Origin: Caldisericaceae bacterium
GTDB taxonomy: Bacteria; Caldisericota; Caldisericia; Caldisericales; Caldisericaceae
NCBI GenBank assembly: GCA_026987225.1
Contig: JALSNB010000084.1
Span: forward strand, 1 to 15,870
Length of the DNA: 15,870 nucleotides
Reading direction: 5' to 3'
Shown: piece by piece, positions 14,352 to 15,870 of the stretch
Layout of the letters: each line of letters opens with the position of its first letter
Position numbering within the stretch: position 1 is the first letter of the stretch
Translations under genes and position numbers: made by a program
The notes under the pieces: generated by a model
What the model was told of the DNA's origin: nothing
Seen by the model: only the letters and a program-made list of their open reading frames with translations
Database searches by the model: none

Positions 14352-14379
14352 TTGACACGCAAAAATTTTTCACTATACT
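14352..14379 (+). promoter_or_regulatory. Strong promoter of candidate small RNA
   Basis: A perfect TTGACA (14352-14357), a 16-bp spacer and TATACT (14374-14379). The predicted start is around 14386-14388. No open reading frame begins in the following 100 bases before a terminator, so the product is either an RNA or an attenuated leader. Confidence 0.75.
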
Positions 14380-14385
14380 ATTCAC

Positions 14386-14485
14386 CAATAAGTAGATACA
14401 GATATTCGCCACCGAATACCTGATACCTACCTCCTTTCTTATTCATGCCAGGGAAGGTGCCCCCATCGCCTTCCCTTTCTTTTTT
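14386..14485 (+). ncRNA. Candidate small regulatory RNA with anti-Shine-Dalgarno-like segment
   Basis: The transcript predicted from a near-consensus promoter to a strong intrinsic terminator is about 100 nt. It has three parts. The 5' hairpin has TATTCG (14403-14408) pairing with CGAATA (14413-14418) over a CCAC loop, extendable by CAG/CTG across one mismatch. An apparently unpaired middle (14419-14449) carries three overlapping or spaced TACCT copies and ACCTCCTTTCTT (14429-14440), matching the 3' tail of bacterial 16S rRNA. The 3' end is the terminator hairpin with a C-rich loop. I do not recognise a known family. The layout (5' hairpin, pyrimidine-rich seed, terminator) is that of base-pairing small RNAs that mask ribosome binding sites. 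Alternatively it is an attenuated leader of the lipoprotein gene 60 bases downstream. Confidence 0.6.
14450..14485 (+). terminator. Intrinsic terminator of the candidate small RNA
   Basis: A 10-bp stem (14450-14459 with 14467-14476, one G.U) and loop CCCCCAT, followed by TTTCTTTTTT. It lies upstream of the lipoprotein gene, so it ends a separate short transcript or acts as an attenuator. Confidence 0.88.
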
Positions 14486-14486
14486 G

Positions 14487-14514
14487 AAAAATCTCAATAT
14501 AAAAATCTCAATAT
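14487..14514 (+). repeat. Perfect tandem 14-bp repeat with embedded -10 box
   Basis: Two exact adjacent copies of AAAAATCTCAATAT (14487-14500 and 14501-14514). The end of the second copy makes TATAAT (14512-14517), a candidate -10 for the lipoprotein gene. No good -35 is seen at proper spacing. This could be a regulator binding site overlapping a weak promoter, or simple slippage duplication. Confidence 0.6.
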
Positions 14515-14547
14515 AATAGAGTTGTTTATCCTTTAACGGAGGTGTCT

Positions 14548-15315
14548 ATGAAGAAAAGGTTAATTGCAGTATTTGTATTGAGTGTTTTAATGATAAGCTT
14601 ATTTACAGGATGTGGTGCGAAAAATTCGCAACAGAACAATAGCAGTCACTCTCAGGCCGTGAAAGGCGATCCCCTTGTCGTAATATCGACAGCCGTTAAA
14701 AATTTGAACTCTTCCACAGATTTTAATGCAACCAAAACACTTTTGATAAAGATTAACGGTAAAGAAACAAGGACTGTCGTATTTGATCTGCTTACCAATT
14801 CGAGCAACCTTTTTGCGGTCTCCAAAACGGAACTTAAGAATGGCTCAAGCAAAACGATTTTCAAAAGGGTTCACCTGAAAAACGTGTAGTACGAACTTAA
14901 CCCTCAGAGCAATCAGTGGACTATCCTTTCGAAAGAGAAAAATCCTTCGATGTTCATGTATAATTATTATAAACTCAACAGAAATTTTGTTCTTGACACT
15001 ATAAACGAAATCTATTCCGAGGATAAAAACCAGTTCGGTGATTTTGTCAAAAATGTTAAAAAGAGCGGAACAGAAACGGTTAACGGCTACAATGCAACCG
15101 TTTACTCATATTCGTATAACGGCGAGGATAGCAAACGCACCATAAATCGCACTGGAAAAATATACGTTGCCAATGTTAACGGCAAATTGTATGTTGTAAA
15201 AGTACATGACGATGATCTTATAACGTTCAAAAGCAACAAAACAACGGTGGAAAATATTACGGATATAGAAATTAAAAATATCGGCAAAGCGGAACCCGTT
15301 GCCGTGAGCAAGTAG
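14548..15315 (+). pseudogene. Lipoprotein gene interrupted by an in-frame TAG
   Basis: One continuous frame of 256 codons broken only by TAG at 14887-14889 (codon 114). Residues 1-21 are a lipoprotein signal (MKKR, hydrophobic core, FTGC) with C22 lipidated, then an Asn/Gln/Ser linker. The rest resembles small exported lipoproteins that bind lipids or carry a LolA/LppX- or DUF6612-like fold, a tentative assignment from the alternating strands and the YELNPQSNQWTI pattern. The frame stays open to a normal TAG at 15313-15315, with protein-like composition on both sides of the internal stop. A single base change from a Tyr, Trp, Gln, Lys, Glu, Ser or Leu codon would explain it. I start it at ATG 14548, since GTG at 14542 lies within the ribosome binding site GGAGGTG. 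A sequencing error or suppression is possible. Confidence 0.7.
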
Positions 15316-15317
15316 TA

Positions 15318-15870
15318 TTAAACTTTTTCGAACTGCATTGTATAAAGTTCGTAATAGAGCCCGCGCTTCTTCATTAATGCTGCGTGGGTTCCTTCTTCTA
15401 CGACTTTCCCCCTATTGATTACGTAAATCCTATCCGCATTTTTAATGGTTGCAAGCCTGTGGGCTATCACTATAGATGTCCTTCCTTCCATCAGTTTCTT
15501 CAGTCCTTTCTCTATGGCTTCTTCCGTATTCGTATCTATGGAAGCGGTTGCCTCGTCTAAAAGCAGGATTTTCGGGTTATACACGAGCGCTCTTGTAAAC
15601 GATATAAGTTGCCTCTCTCCTTGAGAAATGTTCTTTCCTTCAGTTGAAAGTTCGGTATCGTATCCTTTGGGAAGATTCACTATGAATTCGTGAACGCCTA
15701 TTTCTTTTGCGGCACGTATGATTTCTTCGTCCGTTATGTCTTTTTTGCCAAGCGTGATATTTTCTCTTACCGTACCTTTGAATATAAAGACGTTCTGAAG
15801 CACCATACCCATGAAAGAGCGGATAAATTTTTTCTTGAACTTTCTAATATCCGTCCCGTCTATTTCCACT
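15318..15870 (-). CDS. ABC exporter, C-terminal nucleotide-binding domain (partial)
   Basis: The last 183 codons of a gene that continues past the right edge, so membrane segments and Walker A are not visible. Present are the Q-loop (GMVLQNVFIFKGTVRENI), signature ISQGERQ (a variant of LSGGQ), Walker B ILLLDEATASID with catalytic Glu, the D-loop and the H-loop (IVIAHRLAT). Then comes the typical end VINRGKVVEEGTHAALM. This is the pattern of fused membrane/ATPase exporters (MdlB, LmrA, BmrA type) that move lipids, peptides or drugs outward; these often work as heterodimers with an adjacent partner. It converges on the lipoprotein gene with only two bases between the two stops. Substrate unknown. 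Confidence 0.93.
   Translation of the reverse strand, partial: VEIDGTDIRKFKKKFIRSFMGMVLQNVFIFKGTVRENITLGKKDITDEEIIRAAKEIGVHEFIVNLPKGYDTELSTEGKNISQGERQLISFTRALVYNPKILLLDEATASIDTNTEEAIEKGLKKLMEGRTSIVIAHRLATIKNADRIYVINRGKVVEEGTHAALMKKRGLYYELYTMQFEKV

Larger units (their letters stand above)
14165..14547. other. Gene-free, signal-rich intergenic region (383 bp)
   Basis: No protein-coding gene is supported here. From left to right it holds the rpsU leader with its SD and a small hairpin; the minus-strand rpsU promoter; spaced TGGCA repeats; a near-consensus plus-strand promoter; a probable small RNA with its terminator; and a 14-bp tandem repeat upstream of the lipoprotein gene. These parts are listed separately. 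Together they suggest divergent regulation. Confidence 0.7.

Noticed and set aside
14542..14547. Earlier GTG start (residues M-S-) for the lipoprotein.
   Set aside because: The GTG is part of the GGAGGTG ribosome binding site; ATG 14548 has proper spacing and gives a standard signal peptide.
14887..14889. TAG read as pyrrolysine.
   Set aside because: TAG ends at least four other genes in the window, and the protein is not of a methylamine methyltransferase type. No pyl genes are visible.
14950..15315. Second half of the lipoprotein as an independent 121-residue gene.
   Set aside because: There is no ribosome binding site or signal peptide, and it is in frame with the first half; better read as one interrupted gene.
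1..15870. CRISPR arrays, insertion sequences, tRNA or rRNA genes.
   Set aside because: No regularly spaced repeats, transposase-like proteins, terminal inverted repeats or cloverleaf-type sequences were recognised.

Overview
The window looks like a chromosomal segment of an anaerobic, probably fermentative bacterium. GC content is moderate to low, nearly every gene has a strong AGGAGG-type ribosome binding site, arginine is mostly AGA/AGG and isoleucine often ATA, and lipoproteins have Gram-positive-like signal peptides. This would fit a deep-branching thermophile-related group (Caldisericota, Coprothermobacterota, Thermotogota) or a Firmicute. The sequence alone does not settle which.

Positions 1-11818 (+ strand) hold a tightly packed catabolic and transport cluster. 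In order it encodes: the end of an adenine deaminase; a hydantoinase/allantoinase-type cyclic amidohydrolase; a metallo-beta-lactamase-fold hydrolase; a YgeY-type M20 amidohydrolase; a YgeW-type knotted carbamoyltransferase; a carbamate kinase; a four-part BMP-type ABC importer (lipoprotein, double ATPase, two permeases); and a threonine-synthase-like PLP enzyme. HyuA, YgeY, YgeW and carbamate kinase are shared with the bacterial anaerobic purine/uric acid cluster known from Escherichia coli and gut anaerobes. The YgfK, SsnA, XdhD and YgeX partners are absent from the window. Two unexpected enzymes, the metallo-beta-lactamase-fold protein and the ThrC-like protein, sit where ring-opening and diamine-eliminating steps would be needed. 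My reading is purine-base uptake, deamination, ring opening to ureido acids, phosphorolytic removal of a carbamoyl group, and ATP formation from carbamoyl phosphate. Promoter-like sequences precede ygeY, carbamate kinase and the binding-protein gene. A hairpin after the binding-protein gene probably sets its excess over the rest of the transporter, and a strong terminator closes the cluster at 11821-11847.

Positions 11869-13050 encode a CPA2-type cation/proton antiporter without a regulatory domain. Convergent to it on the minus strand is a set read rpsU -> small DUF6812-like protein -> membrane-anchored protein of unknown function. rpsU (14003-14164) is short and begins at GTG.

Positions 14165-14547 contain no protein gene but are rich in signals: a minus-strand promoter for rpsU, a near-consensus plus-strand promoter, and, about 100 nt later, a strong intrinsic terminator. 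Together the last two define a candidate small RNA with an unpaired stretch resembling the 16S rRNA anti-Shine-Dalgarno tail. A tandem 14-bp repeat with an embedded -10 box follows.

Positions 14548-15315 are a lipoprotein gene interrupted by a single in-frame TAG. The window ends inside a minus-strand ABC exporter gene.
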